Below are positions 52,076-60,580 of a stretch of DNA of 64,000 nucleotides, piece after piece. The stretch spans positions 2,926,888-2,990,887 of the forward strand of contig NZ_CP059066.1 of NCBI RefSeq assembly GCF_017301615.1, written 5' to 3'. How positions within the stretch are numbered: position 1 is the stretch's first letter; each line of letters opens with the position of its first letter. The DNA comes from Koleobacter methoxysyntrophicus (GTDB taxonomy: Bacteria; Bacillota; Thermosediminibacteria; Koleobacterales; Koleobacteraceae). The notes below the pieces were generated by a model that saw nothing but the letters and a program-made list of their open reading frames with translations, had not been told where the DNA came from and searched no databases. Position numbers and translations under genes: made by a program.

Positions 52076-54568
52076 ATGACCAAAGAACAAAAATTTTTAA
52101 ACGCCTTAAAAGACATATTCGTTGGAGCAAAGGTGGAAGGCGAATCCGGCTTCATAAATCTAATGAGAATTAAATCCTGCTATTTTGAAAAAGGAGTCTT
52201 TCCTCGTTTAATAGAAGATATCAATAAAGCTCTGGAACCTTTCCCAGAGTTTCGTGAAGAACTTTTTGACCGACTCTACACCTTCTTTCACCGTTACTTC
52301 AGCGAGACCGGTTCGATTTATTATCGTCACACTCCTTTACATGAGCGAGTATACGAACAGGTTTATACCGATGACCGAGATGTGATGCTTTTTTGGAAGA
52401 CTCATATGCTTTATTACGTCAAAACTGATCGCTTATTCAAGAGCATGGAAATTGAGGTGGACGGTTTTCGTTTCTTCTTCGACGTGTCCTCTTTAGAGCA
52501 TAAGAAAAATAATGAGAAGCGGGAGCTGGTTTATAGCTTTAAAGAAATACGAAGCGACGGAGCTATAATCTTTGACATTTCTTACTCCGAAAAAGGGCGA
52601 AAGACCAAGCTAGACGACATACGCAAAGGAATCAAGAATGCGCTGGGCCTGCCCCGATATACAGACCAGGTTCCCGGAGAGGAGGTGCTCGAGCGTGCCT
52701 TTCGCACATTTAAGCGCCAGAGTGAGGTAGACTACTTCATATGCAAGGACGCCCGGAAGTTTCTGCGGGAGCAGTTTGACCTATGGCTTTACCAGTACGT
52801 ATTCGAGCCTGAGTATAGAGAAGAAGGCTCCAGAGGGGGCACGATCTGGTCCGAGAAGCGGATTCGTCAACTTCAAGTGCTCAAAGACATTGCCTACAAG
52901 ATCATCGACTATATCGCACAGTTTGAGGACGAGCTGATAAGAATATGGAACAAGCCCAAGTTTGTGCTTAACAGCCACTACGTAATCACATTAGATCGAA
53001 TAATTGCTCGAGACGGCGGAACGAAATTACTGAATCGATTTCTGTCACACCATGGTATGGAAACGCAGATACAGGAGTGGCGCGACCTTGGCATAGTAGA
53101 CGACAGCTTCACGCTAGAAGACATAAAGAATAACCTTTATGATCCGCGTTACCTATACCTACCGTTAGATACGCGCCATTTCAAAGATCTGGAGCTTGAC
53201 CTGTTGTTGCTATTTGACCATTTGGACAAAGAACTAGATGGATGGTTGATCAAAAGCGAGAATTATCAGGCATTGAACACGTTGTTGCCCAAATTCCGGG
53301 AGAGTATACAGACAATTTATATTGACCCGCCGTTTAACACAGGAGATGATTTCAACTATGTCGATAGGTTTCAGGACTCTACTTGGCTTACACTCATGGA
53401 CAATCGCTTGTCATTGGCAAAACATTTCCTGAAACAAAGCGGAAGCATATTCCTACACCTCGATTGGAATGCGAACTACCTGGGCCGTTTACTGCTCGAT
53501 AAAACATTCGGAAAGAACGGCTTTGTTAATGAAATTATTTGGCGGATAGGCTGGGTCTCTGGATACAAGACGCAAGCCAAGGGTTTTGTGAGAAACCATG
53601 ACACGATCTTGTTCTATACCCCAGATGAGATACAGCATTTCTTCAAGAAGGAGGATGCAGTTATACCATATTGCTCTTTTGCAAAGGATACCATCAGTGA
53701 GCATTTGTCTCAAATCGTTGAGCAGTGGTGTATTCCAAAAGAGTCTGTAAGAACAGCAAAAGTGGTTTTCCATACCACCGACGGCACTGTATTCAAGATC
53801 GGGCTTAAGACCAAACAGGGCGAATACTACCTTGAGGACACATGGAACTGCAATGAATATGAGGAACTGCATTCAAATAAGATAAAAAGAAACGCAAAAG
53901 AATACACGCCTAATGGTTCTGAAATCACTCAGAAGCCCGAGGAATTGCTAAAAAGGGTTATTGAACTAACTACAGATGATGGTGACATAGTTTTTGATTT
54001 CTTTATGGGTTCTGCAACAACAATTGCTGTCGCACATAAACTACATAGGCGCTGGATCGGTATTGAAATGGCGGATTATTTTGAGACAGATGCCTTATAC
54101 CGAATGAAGCACGTATTAGCGGGGAGGACAATTCGAGAACCAGTAGGTATTTCTGCGCAGGTTGACTGGCAAGGTGGCGGCTTTTTCAAATACTTCGCCC
54201 TGGAGCAACACGAAGACGTCCTGCGTCGCGCCTACTATGCCGACGTCGAGCCGATATTTGTACAAACTGACCCCTACAGCCAATACGTTTTCCTTCGCGA
54301 TACCAAGATGCTGGACAACGCCCAGACCGGTGAAAAAGTAATGATGGTGGACTTAGAGAAAAACGAAATCCGAGTAGATCTTAGCAAGCTCTACGACAAC
54401 ATTGACCTTGCCGAGACGCTCTCCTGTGTCACCGGCAAATGGATACGTCGAATTTATCCTAGGCCGGACGACTCAACTCAGCCCGGCGAAGTTGAATTTG
54501 AAGATGGAACACGTGTAAATCTTACGAACCCGCCCTGGGAACTTTTCAAAACATTAATTTGGTGGTGA
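52076..54568 (+). CDS. mod: Type III-like DNA methyltransferase, Mod subunit (system 2)
   Basis: 830 aa, larger than the Mod of system 1 and not closely related. A 400-residue N-terminal extension precedes DPPFNTGDD at 417-425 and the AdoMet motif FDFFMGSATT near 640-649, so it is a beta-class N6-adenine methyltransferase. Target recognition should lie between (NEIIWRIGWVSGYKTQA, VRNHDTILFYTP). AGGAAGGGG lies before the ATG. 8 bp separate it from res. Confidence 0.93.
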   Translation: MTKEQKFLNALKDIFVGAKVEGESGFINLMRIKSCYFEKGVFPRLIEDINKALEPFPEFREELFDRLYTFFHRYFSETGSIYYRHTPLHERVYEQVYTDDRDVMLFWKTHMLYYVKTDRLFKSMEIEVDGFRFFFDVSSLEHKKNNEKRELVYSFKEIRSDGAIIFDISYSEKGRKTKLDDIRKGIKNALGLPRYTDQVPGEEVLERAFRTFKRQSEVDYFICKDARKFLREQFDLWLYQYVFEPEYREEGSRGGTIWSEKRIRQLQVLKDIAYKIIDYIAQFEDELIRIWNKPKFVLNSHYVITLDRIIARDGGTKLLNRFLSHHGMETQIQEWRDLGIVDDSFTLEDIKNNLYDPRYLYLPLDTRHFKDLELDLLLLFDHLDKELDGWLIKSENYQALNTLLPKFRESIQTIYIDPPFNTGDDFNYVDRFQDSTWLTLMDNRLSLAKHFLKQSGSIFLHLDWNANYLGRLLLDKTFGKNGFVNEIIWRIGWVSGYKTQAKGFVRNHDTILFYTPDEIQHFFKKEDAVIPYCSFAKDTISEHLSQIVEQWCIPKESVRTAKVVFHTTDGTVFKIGLKTKQGEYYLEDTWNCNEYEELHSNKIKRNAKEYTPNGSEITQKPEELLKRVIELTTDDGDIVFDFFMGSATTIAVAHKLHRRWIGIEMADYFETDALYRMKHVLAGRTIREPVGISAQVDWQGGGFFKYFALEQHEDVLRRAYYADVEPIFVQTDPYSQYVFLRDTKMLDNAQTGEKVMMVDLEKNEIRVDLSKLYDNIDLAETLSCVTGKWIRRIYPRPDDSTQPGEVEFEDGTRVNLTNPPWELFKTLIWW

Positions 54569-54576
54569 GGTAATAA

Positions 54577-57558
54577 ATGTTAAAACTACAGGACTTTTTA
54601 GCAGACATCCCATTCGAAGGGCTTCCAGCTGCCTGGACAAGCTTTGATTTATCTACTTTTTCCCAAAACAAGCATCTCTTCGACTACCAGCAGGAAGCAC
54701 TAAAATTTGCCCTGCGCGGCCTGTGGAAATATTACGAAGACTGCTGCGACTATAGACCCGGTGAATCTCAAGCTGCCGTCACAGAACGCAAAGAGCGGTT
54801 TTTTGAATGGTATCGTCACAACGGCCTCGACATCAATCTGGACATCTCGGTGGATAAGCAAAAGTCAAATATCCGCAACTTGCTAACCTACTATTATCAA
54901 ACTCAAAACGGTTGTGTTTCTTACAAACACTTCATCAATCGCATGGCCTTCTGGATGGCTACGGGCAGCGGCAAAACTCTAATTATTATTAAACTACTGG
55001 AACTACTGGCGAGGCTAGGCCGCATCGGAGAAATTCCCCAACACAATCTTCTTGTGCTCGCCCATCGCGACGATCTGCTGGAACAACTGCGCGAACACGT
55101 AAACGAATTCAATGCCAAAAACGAACTGTGTATCCGCCTGCGGGATTTGCGTGAATACCCGGAAGCAAAACGAGAGGTTGCATCTTTATTTCGTGACCGA
55201 GAAGTAACCGTATTCATCTATCGCTCTGATAATCTCAGCGACGAACAAAAAGAACGCATTGTTGATTTCCGAAACTACGACGATAACGGCCGCTGGTTTA
55301 TCCTTTTGGACGAAGCGCATAAAGGTGACAAAGAAGATTCAAAACGTCAACACATATACAGCATCTTGAGCCGCAACGGGTTTTTATTCAACTTCTCTGC
55401 TACTTTTACCGACAAGAGCGACATAATCTCCACTGCATATGACTTTAACCTGGCACGTTTTATTGAAAAAGGTTACGGCAAGCATATTGCCATCATGAAG
55501 CAGGAAAACCGAGCATTCCGGGACGAAGAAGACTACAGCGAAGATGAAAAAAAGAAAGTAGTACTCAAAACCCTACTGATGCTTGCATACATACACCGCA
55601 CCCTTGAAACGGTTCAGCGCAAAGTAGGCACTAGCGTTTACCATCGACCGCTCCTGCTGGTTTTGGTAAACTCCGTCAATACTAAGGACTCTGACCTAAA
55701 ACTTTTTTTCCAGCAGATAAAGGATATAGGAAAGGGCAAATTTGAAGCTCAGGTGTGGGAACAGGCCAAACAAGAACTGCGGCAGGAACTGACCGATGAG
55801 CCGCAACTGATGTTCGAGAAGAAAGAGTTAAAATTGGATCTGGCACTTTACGATTCATTAGAACCCGAAGACATCTTTAAAACCGTTTATAACGCCGACA
55901 ATCCCGGCGACATCGAAGTCTGGGTTCGACCCTCTAACCGTCAGGAGATGGCCTTCAAACTGAAAAATGCCAACCGACCTTTTGCCCTCATAAAGATCGG
56001 CGACATCAGTTCGTGGCTAAAAAACAAACTGGACGGGTATGATATCCTTGAGGGTTTTGAGGACGATGGATTTTTTCAGCGACTTAACGAAGATGACTCA
56101 TACATCAACATCCTTATGGGTTCCCGCTCTTTTTACGAAGGATGGGATTCAAATCGTCCCAACGTAATAACATTTATAAACATCGGCACGGGAACTGAGG
56201 CGCGCAAATTCATTTTGCAGTCAGTAGGCCGCGGTGTAAGGATTGAACCTTTGACCGGCAAGCGGAAGCGGCTGCAAAACCTGTACAACGCTGGAGACGA
56301 AAAAGCCTGTAACCTTTATCCGCAAATTAAAGACAAGGTGCTGCCTTTGGAGACTCTCTTTATATTCGGCACCAACCGAAACGCCCTGTATACAGTCATT
56401 AAAAATCTGGATTTAGAAAGTCCGACTACAGCAAGCCATTTGATAGAACTTGAAGTAAATCATGAGGCAGTGGACGGTCATATCCTGCTTGTCCCGATCT
56501 ATCACACTGCAGACCGTTCTTTGATAGAACAGGAAAAAGAAAAGATGGGAAAATTCAAGATAGCCGCCGGAGAACTGGAACTGCTCAAACAATACATAAA
56601 CTATCTTGCCGACGAAAGGTTACTGGTGGCTCTGCATAATGCATCGCCTCGCCAACTCAGGCTTCTCGGGCAGTGTATGAGTAATCAGGACGAATACTTC
56701 AACACTAGCACCGATCGATACTACGGACGCGTAGACCTGGCCATTGACCGGCTGCTTCAGTATTTTCATGTCATTCCTGAAGAATTAAAGAACTTCAAAC
56801 TGCTGGAGGAAGAAATTGACCATTTTAGGCACATAAGAGTGTTTCTTGAAGACATTACGGAGTTATACGAAAAAATCACCCGTGCAAAGGAACGCCCGAA
56901 TAAGCTGGTGGAATTGCGCCGGAAATATGATACTCGCGAACTTTCCTTCAACGAATTTATCAGGCAGATAGAATCTTTACCTGAAAGGGAAACCTTTTGC
57001 GTCAACGGCCAGAGTCTGAAGATAAAACACGTTGCTAATCACTACTATACGCCAGTGCTCATGTCCGACAGTCAAAGGATCAACTTCATTAGCCATATAA
57101 TACGACATCCCAGCGAAGTGCGATTTATTAATGATCTTGAAGAATATATAAGGCAGGATAGAAACGAATTCAGCTATTTCGACTGGTGGGTTTTCAGCAA
57201 AATCGACGAAAGTATGGATGAGGTTTACATTCCATACTTTGACCCTAATGTGAACCGCTATCGCCCCTTTTACCCGGATTTTATATTCTGGCTGAAAAAA
57301 GGCAAAGATTACTATATTGTATTTGCAGACCCGAAAGGGACAAAGCATACAGAATTTGAGTATAAAATTGATGGCTATAAAAGAATTTTTGAAAACAGTC
57401 GGGGAGAACCGTGTATCTTTTCGTACAACGGCTTTGAAGTTAGGGTATATTTGTTTTTATACACTGAAGACCGGAATCAGCTGCCTGCTGGGTATAGAAC
57501 TTACTGGATGGACAATCCAAGGACTATTGCAGAGAGAGTGAGAGGTTATACTGGATAA
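54577..57558 (+). CDS. res: Type III-like restriction enzyme, Res subunit (system 2)
   Basis: 993 aa. SF2 helicase with MATGSGKT near residue 126-133, LLDEAHKGD near 242, NFSATFTD as motif III, and SVGRGVRIEPL as motif VI. C-terminal nuclease: PDFIFWLKKGKDYYIVFADPKG (PD near 898, D-x-K near 916-919). AGGTAATAA precedes the ATG. Complete and in one operon with Mod 2. Together they would form a second restriction system with its own specificity. Confidence 0.93.
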   Translation: MLKLQDFLADIPFEGLPAAWTSFDLSTFSQNKHLFDYQQEALKFALRGLWKYYEDCCDYRPGESQAAVTERKERFFEWYRHNGLDINLDISVDKQKSNIRNLLTYYYQTQNGCVSYKHFINRMAFWMATGSGKTLIIIKLLELLARLGRIGEIPQHNLLVLAHRDDLLEQLREHVNEFNAKNELCIRLRDLREYPEAKREVASLFRDREVTVFIYRSDNLSDEQKERIVDFRNYDDNGRWFILLDEAHKGDKEDSKRQHIYSILSRNGFLFNFSATFTDKSDIISTAYDFNLARFIEKGYGKHIAIMKQENRAFRDEEDYSEDEKKKVVLKTLLMLAYIHRTLETVQRKVGTSVYHRPLLLVLVNSVNTKDSDLKLFFQQIKDIGKGKFEAQVWEQAKQELRQELTDEPQLMFEKKELKLDLALYDSLEPEDIFKTVYNADNPGDIEVWVRPSNRQEMAFKLKNANRPFALIKIGDISSWLKNKLDGYDILEGFEDDGFFQRLNEDDSYINILMGSRSFYEGWDSNRPNVITFINIGTGTEARKFILQSVGRGVRIEPLTGKRKRLQNLYNAGDEKACNLYPQIKDKVLPLETLFIFGTNRNALYTVIKNLDLESPTTASHLIELEVNHEAVDGHILLVPIYHTADRSLIEQEKEKMGKFKIAAGELELLKQYINYLADERLLVALHNASPRQLRLLGQCMSNQDEYFNTSTDRYYGRVDLAIDRLLQYFHVIPEELKNFKLLEEEIDHFRHIRVFLEDITELYEKITRAKERPNKLVELRRKYDTRELSFNEFIRQIESLPERETFCVNGQSLKIKHVANHYYTPVLMSDSQRINFISHIIRHPSEVRFINDLEEYIRQDRNEFSYFDWWVFSKIDESMDEVYIPYFDPNVNRYRPFYPDFIFWLKKGKDYYIVFADPKGTKHTEFEYKIDGYKRIFENSRGEPCIFSYNGFEVRVYLFLYTEDRNQLPAGYRTYWMDNPRTIAERVRGYTG

Positions 57559-57896
57559 GACTTCGTAGCTCAAGGGGAAAGGGTTTATTGCAGAAAAGGA
57601 ACTGAAAAAATCCAACAAGAATTGGATGAAAAGGTTTATGATCTATATAGTTTGAGCGAAGAAGAAGGTAACCGAGGAGTAATACGGAAGGGTAGTTGCT
57701 AATGGCAAGGGTATGTGATACTTGCAAGGGAGGTAAATACACATAACAGACATAACAGGCATAACTATCATGCTTGTTGCACCCCTTCTAGTCTTTATCG
57801 CATACTACTTGATTGAAGCGCTGGAGTCCGGGTTTCTAGAATCCCGCGACTTTAGTTTAGTTAATCTTTGCCTCTGCTTTTTTCCTGTAAAAAAAA
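57559..57896. other. Region with coding debris and no intact gene
   Basis: After the res stop the plus strand reads KKIQQELDEKVYDLYSLSEEE (about 57604-57670), the typical C-terminal end of a DNA methylase or restriction subunit, without the rest of the gene. MARVCDTCKGGKYT-stop (57702-57746) is a very short frame with CxxC. A long A-run (about 57890-57903) belongs to the next terminator. Low-confidence fragments only. Confidence 0.45.
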
Positions 57897-57926
57897 AAAA
57901 AAAGAAAGACCCTATGCAAGGTCTTT
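57889..57926 (-). terminator. Terminator of the second MoxR-VWA operon
   Basis: AAAGACC and GGTCTTT arms with loop TTGCATAG, followed on the transcribed strand by CTTTTTTTTTTTTTT. The stem overlaps the last codons (ATKDLA) of the VWA gene. Confidence 0.9.
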
Positions 57927-59369
57927 TGTTGCTATTTTTAGCCCGCGAAGCAGGTCATCTTCATCTTTACAAGCTGTAATATACTTTGTTTTCTTTGCAG
58001 CCTGCATCCCCCAGTCTTTTATGAGCCAAGGGAAAACCTCTTCTTCGTGGGCCGGATTATAGTTACACCCGTAGTTGTCCATCCAGATGAGCCTGAAGGT
58101 TATACAAGGCACGAGAGCTTTGTACAACCATTCAGCATCTGCATCTCCCAGCGCAATAAGCACTGAGAGACGATATTTTTTAATAAGTTTTTTGTAGAAC
58201 TTAAGAGCCTCATCCATTTTTTGTCTGATTGTATCATCTGTTATTACGACAGGTTTCCCGTTGACTTCCACTTCTTCCGGGAAACCGTTGACATGGTTCA
58301 CGACAACCACGCTGCAACCCGGGACACCCAGCTTGCCTATAGCCTTTGCCACAGGCAAACTTTTATCAGTAAAGCCAACACAGCTACCGGACGTATCGAC
58401 AGCCACCAGGATAGCAGGTCGCCTTGTGAAATCAACTTTTCTCGCTGGTGCTGTGGAACGCTTGGTGATCAGCCTTACGGCAAGTTTTTTGGTGTCCCAG
58501 CGGGGACTGATGTCTTCTATACCGCACCCCGCAAGCCTTTGGAAAATTTGCCTTATTTCTCTTACAAGCCCCATATCCACTTCTATATCTAGACTTCCGT
58601 AAGAGTAGGGGCTTGTACCCCCCCTTCGGTAACCGAGAGAGGGGAATTTTCGGGCAAATTTTTTTGCCGACGGGCTGCCCTTCCCGCCGCCGGGTTCCTC
58701 TTCCGCCTGATGGGAATTCGAAGACGGTTCGTCTTCGGTCCACCCGGTGAACTCTCCTGCTTCCTGCGGGGTCTCGACAGGATTTTGCGCCGCATCGTCC
58801 TTTTCCGGCACCTTCAGCTTTTCGGGAGTTTCCCCGCGCTCACCCGAACCGCCAGCCGATGCCGGTCCTTCCGGGGTCCTTTCGAGAGCCCGTTTTGGTG
58901 TAGCAGCACTGGGCTGTTGCACGACCCCTTCCGGCGCGGCAGTTGACGAATCGCCCGGCCCGGAAGCCGATCGTGTCCCCTTGTTGGGGAAGTCACCGCA
59001 GGGCTGCCCCAAGGGTGAAGGTTCACCCGTTTCGCCCGAAGCGCCGTCTCCGCCGTGGAGCTCGGAATCCTCGGACGGGTTATCTGAAACGGGAGCAACT
59101 TCATCGGTGCCTTTCGGCCTATAAGCACCCCCGATTTTCAGCTCGTGGCCGTTCGGACCTAAGTCTATAAGTATATGCTTAGGTCCAAATTTTGATGCAA
59201 GCCTGTCCAGGACACATGCCAGAGGCTCGTCCGAATAAAGTCCCTCTGACATAAGTATTTCCCGGATAAGCTCGACCTTCCTATATGTTCTGTAGGTGTA
59301 GTTTAGGCTTACAATTCTTTGTGCATCCCTGATGGTGATAGGATATTTGATCAATTCCCACCACTCCAT
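57912..59369 (-). CDS. VWA-domain protein with long disordered linker
   Basis: 485 aa. N-terminal helical domain (residues 1-95), then about 160 residues rich in Pro, Gly, Ser and Glu (GDGASGETGEPSPLGQPCG and the like), then a VWA domain with MIDAS DTSGSC near residue 336 and VLIALGDADAEW. The linker DNA is very GC-rich. Overlaps the upstream moxR by 19 bp. Forms the second MoxR-VWA pair of the element; its partner is the ATPase at 59351. Confidence 0.88.
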   Translation of the reverse strand: MEWWELIKYPITIRDAQRIVSLNYTYRTYRKVELIREILMSEGLYSDEPLACVLDRLASKFGPKHILIDLGPNGHELKIGGAYRPKGTDEVAPVSDNPSEDSELHGGDGASGETGEPSPLGQPCGDFPNKGTRSASGPGDSSTAAPEGVVQQPSAATPKRALERTPEGPASAGGSGERGETPEKLKVPEKDDAAQNPVETPQEAGEFTGWTEDEPSSNSHQAEEEPGGGKGSPSAKKFARKFPSLGYRRGGTSPYSYGSLDIEVDMGLVREIRQIFQRLAGCGIEDISPRWDTKKLAVRLITKRSTAPARKVDFTRRPAILVAVDTSGSCVGFTDKSLPVAKAIGKLGVPGCSVVVVNHVNGFPEEVEVNGKPVVITDDTIRQKMDEALKFYKKLIKKYRLSVLIALGDADAEWLYKALVPCITFRLIWMDNYGCNYNPAHEEEVFPWLIKDWGMQAAKKTKYITACKDEDDLLRGLKIATKDLA

Positions 59370-60205
59370 TTCGCCCTCCTTATTTCACCCCAGATTATAG
59401 AAGCGGGATCTTTTGTTTGTTCAAGGAGGGCGTTTATATCTTCGGGTTCTTTGATCAGCCACCCTTCAAGCAGGTATCTTACATCTTCTGCCGAACGGGC
59501 TGTTTTTAAATCTATAATCAAATTTTCTGCTTCCTTTAAAGACGGCGAGCTTGCCCCGTTTTTTCTTATAATCATAGCAAGTCTTAAGACTGCTCTAATT
59601 ATGTTAACGGGCGCTCCCGTCTTTTTCCGCAAAATGTCACTTTCAACCTGCGGAGTATGGTATTCCGTTCTGACACGAAACCCTCTCCGCAGTGTAGCTT
59701 CGAGAAGAGACCGCTGGTTGTTTGTCGTGATAAATACAAACATTTTGTCCAGCTTTCCTTCCCAGACTTCACCCTGCGGCCCGTATACCCGGCCGCTTTG
59801 TAAAAAATCTAAAAGCAGCGCTTCCATCCGTTCGGGTGTCTTGTCTAGTTCGTCTATACAGACGACGGCGAACCCCCCGTTGGAAGCGTCCACTGCTCTT
59901 TTCAAGACCCCGGGCTTGTATGCCTCTTCAGGGCGTGACACGCCTACGACCAACCTGGGGACATCAAGCCCTATGAACATTTCCTCGTCGGACAACCAAT
60001 TGTGACAGAGTAGGTATATGTACTCTGCCCCGATAATCTTAGCAAAACTTTCTGCTAGAAAAGTTTTGCCGGTACCGGGTTGGCCTTCGAGTATAATAAC
60101 TTTTGCGCCGTTGTTTCTGTTCAGGGCGCAATTTAAGGCTACAAGTTCCTTTCTGCGAGGAACATAGCCTATTTTCGTTAGTTTTCTTTTTAAATCACCA
60201 AACAC
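59351..60205 (-). CDS. MoxR-family AAA+ ATPase (second copy)
   Basis: 284 aa. Walker A EGQPGTGKTFLA near 40-51, Walker B VVCIDELDKTPE near 112-123, sensor 1 MFVFITTNNQRS, then RRGFRVRTEYHTP with the arginine finger; C-terminal helical lid. Not closely related to the copy at 16816, so the two pairs were acquired or diverged independently. First gene after leader e; AAGGAGGTC precedes the start. Confidence 0.92.
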   Translation of the reverse strand: MFGDLKRKLTKIGYVPRRKELVALNCALNRNNGAKVIILEGQPGTGKTFLAESFAKIIGAEYIYLLCHNWLSDEEMFIGLDVPRLVVGVSRPEEAYKPGVLKRAVDASNGGFAVVCIDELDKTPERMEALLLDFLQSGRVYGPQGEVWEGKLDKMFVFITTNNQRSLLEATLRRGFRVRTEYHTPQVESDILRKKTGAPVNIIRAVLRLAMIIRKNGASSPSLKEAENLIIDLKTARSAEDVRYLLEGWLIKEPEDINALLEQTKDPASIIWGEIRRAKWSGGN

Positions 60206-60247
60206 TGTTTTTGACCTCCTTAATATCTTAATATTTTGTTAAAAAAA

Positions 60248-60437
60248 TGCAACCCCCTCTCTATTCGAGGAAGTTGCGAGTTTTTTTGGAACAGCTAACC
60301 CTCTTCTAGCAGGAATATTTTTTTTGGTAACCTCACTAATAACTTGCGTGTCGGCATTACCCCGGGGGTTTACCGACCTGATAAAAAAACCTTACAATTA
60401 TATAATTATTTTAGCATTTCTTTTTTTTGAAATTCAA
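60248..60437 (-). promoter_or_regulatory. Operon leader copy e: promoter, conserved hairpin, attenuator
   Basis: Minus strand: -35 TTGAAT (60432-60437), 18 bp, -10 TAAAAT (60408-60413), conserved hairpin (60348-60382: TATCAG, GTCGG, TAA, ACCCC/GGGGT inner stem, AAT, GCCGAC), terminator GCAACTTCCTC/GAGGGGGTTGC with T7 (60248-60276), then moxR. Here compensating G-C to A-T changes in the outer stem (GTCGG with CCGAC) support the fold. Confidence 0.82.
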
Positions 60438-60438
60438 C

Positions 60439-60567
60439 CTTTCCTCCCCCTTTTTCAGGGGTCTAGCGGTATTTTTCCCCACCGGCAGGGAAATTTTTGT
60501 TCGCACGTCGCCCAGAATATTTCCCGTTGTGCCGGCTTTGTCCCTCTACGGTTTGCCGGCCTGACAA
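60439..60567 (-). promoter_or_regulatory. Leader-like hairpin copy f without a clear promoter
   Basis: The conserved hairpin recurs at 60529-60567 (GTCAG, GCCGG, CAA, ACC...GGG, ACAAA, GCCGGC) directly after the helicase stop codon, followed by a CCCTGCCGGTGGGG segment and CCCC-TGAAAAA-GGGG hairpin (60439-60500). No -10/-35 pair is visible; it could act on transcripts coming from the helicase operon. The internal loop deviates from the other copies. Confidence 0.6.
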
Positions 60568-60580
60568 AACAAAAAACTGG

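Noticed and set aside
57770-57979. 69-aa frame with poly-Lys
   Set aside because: It runs through the A-tract and terminator of the convergent VWA gene; not a plausible protein.
58261-59128. Long frames on both strands opposite or within the second VWA gene
   Set aside because: Caused by the GC-rich Pro/Gly/Ser linker; the VWA frame alone has domain motifs.
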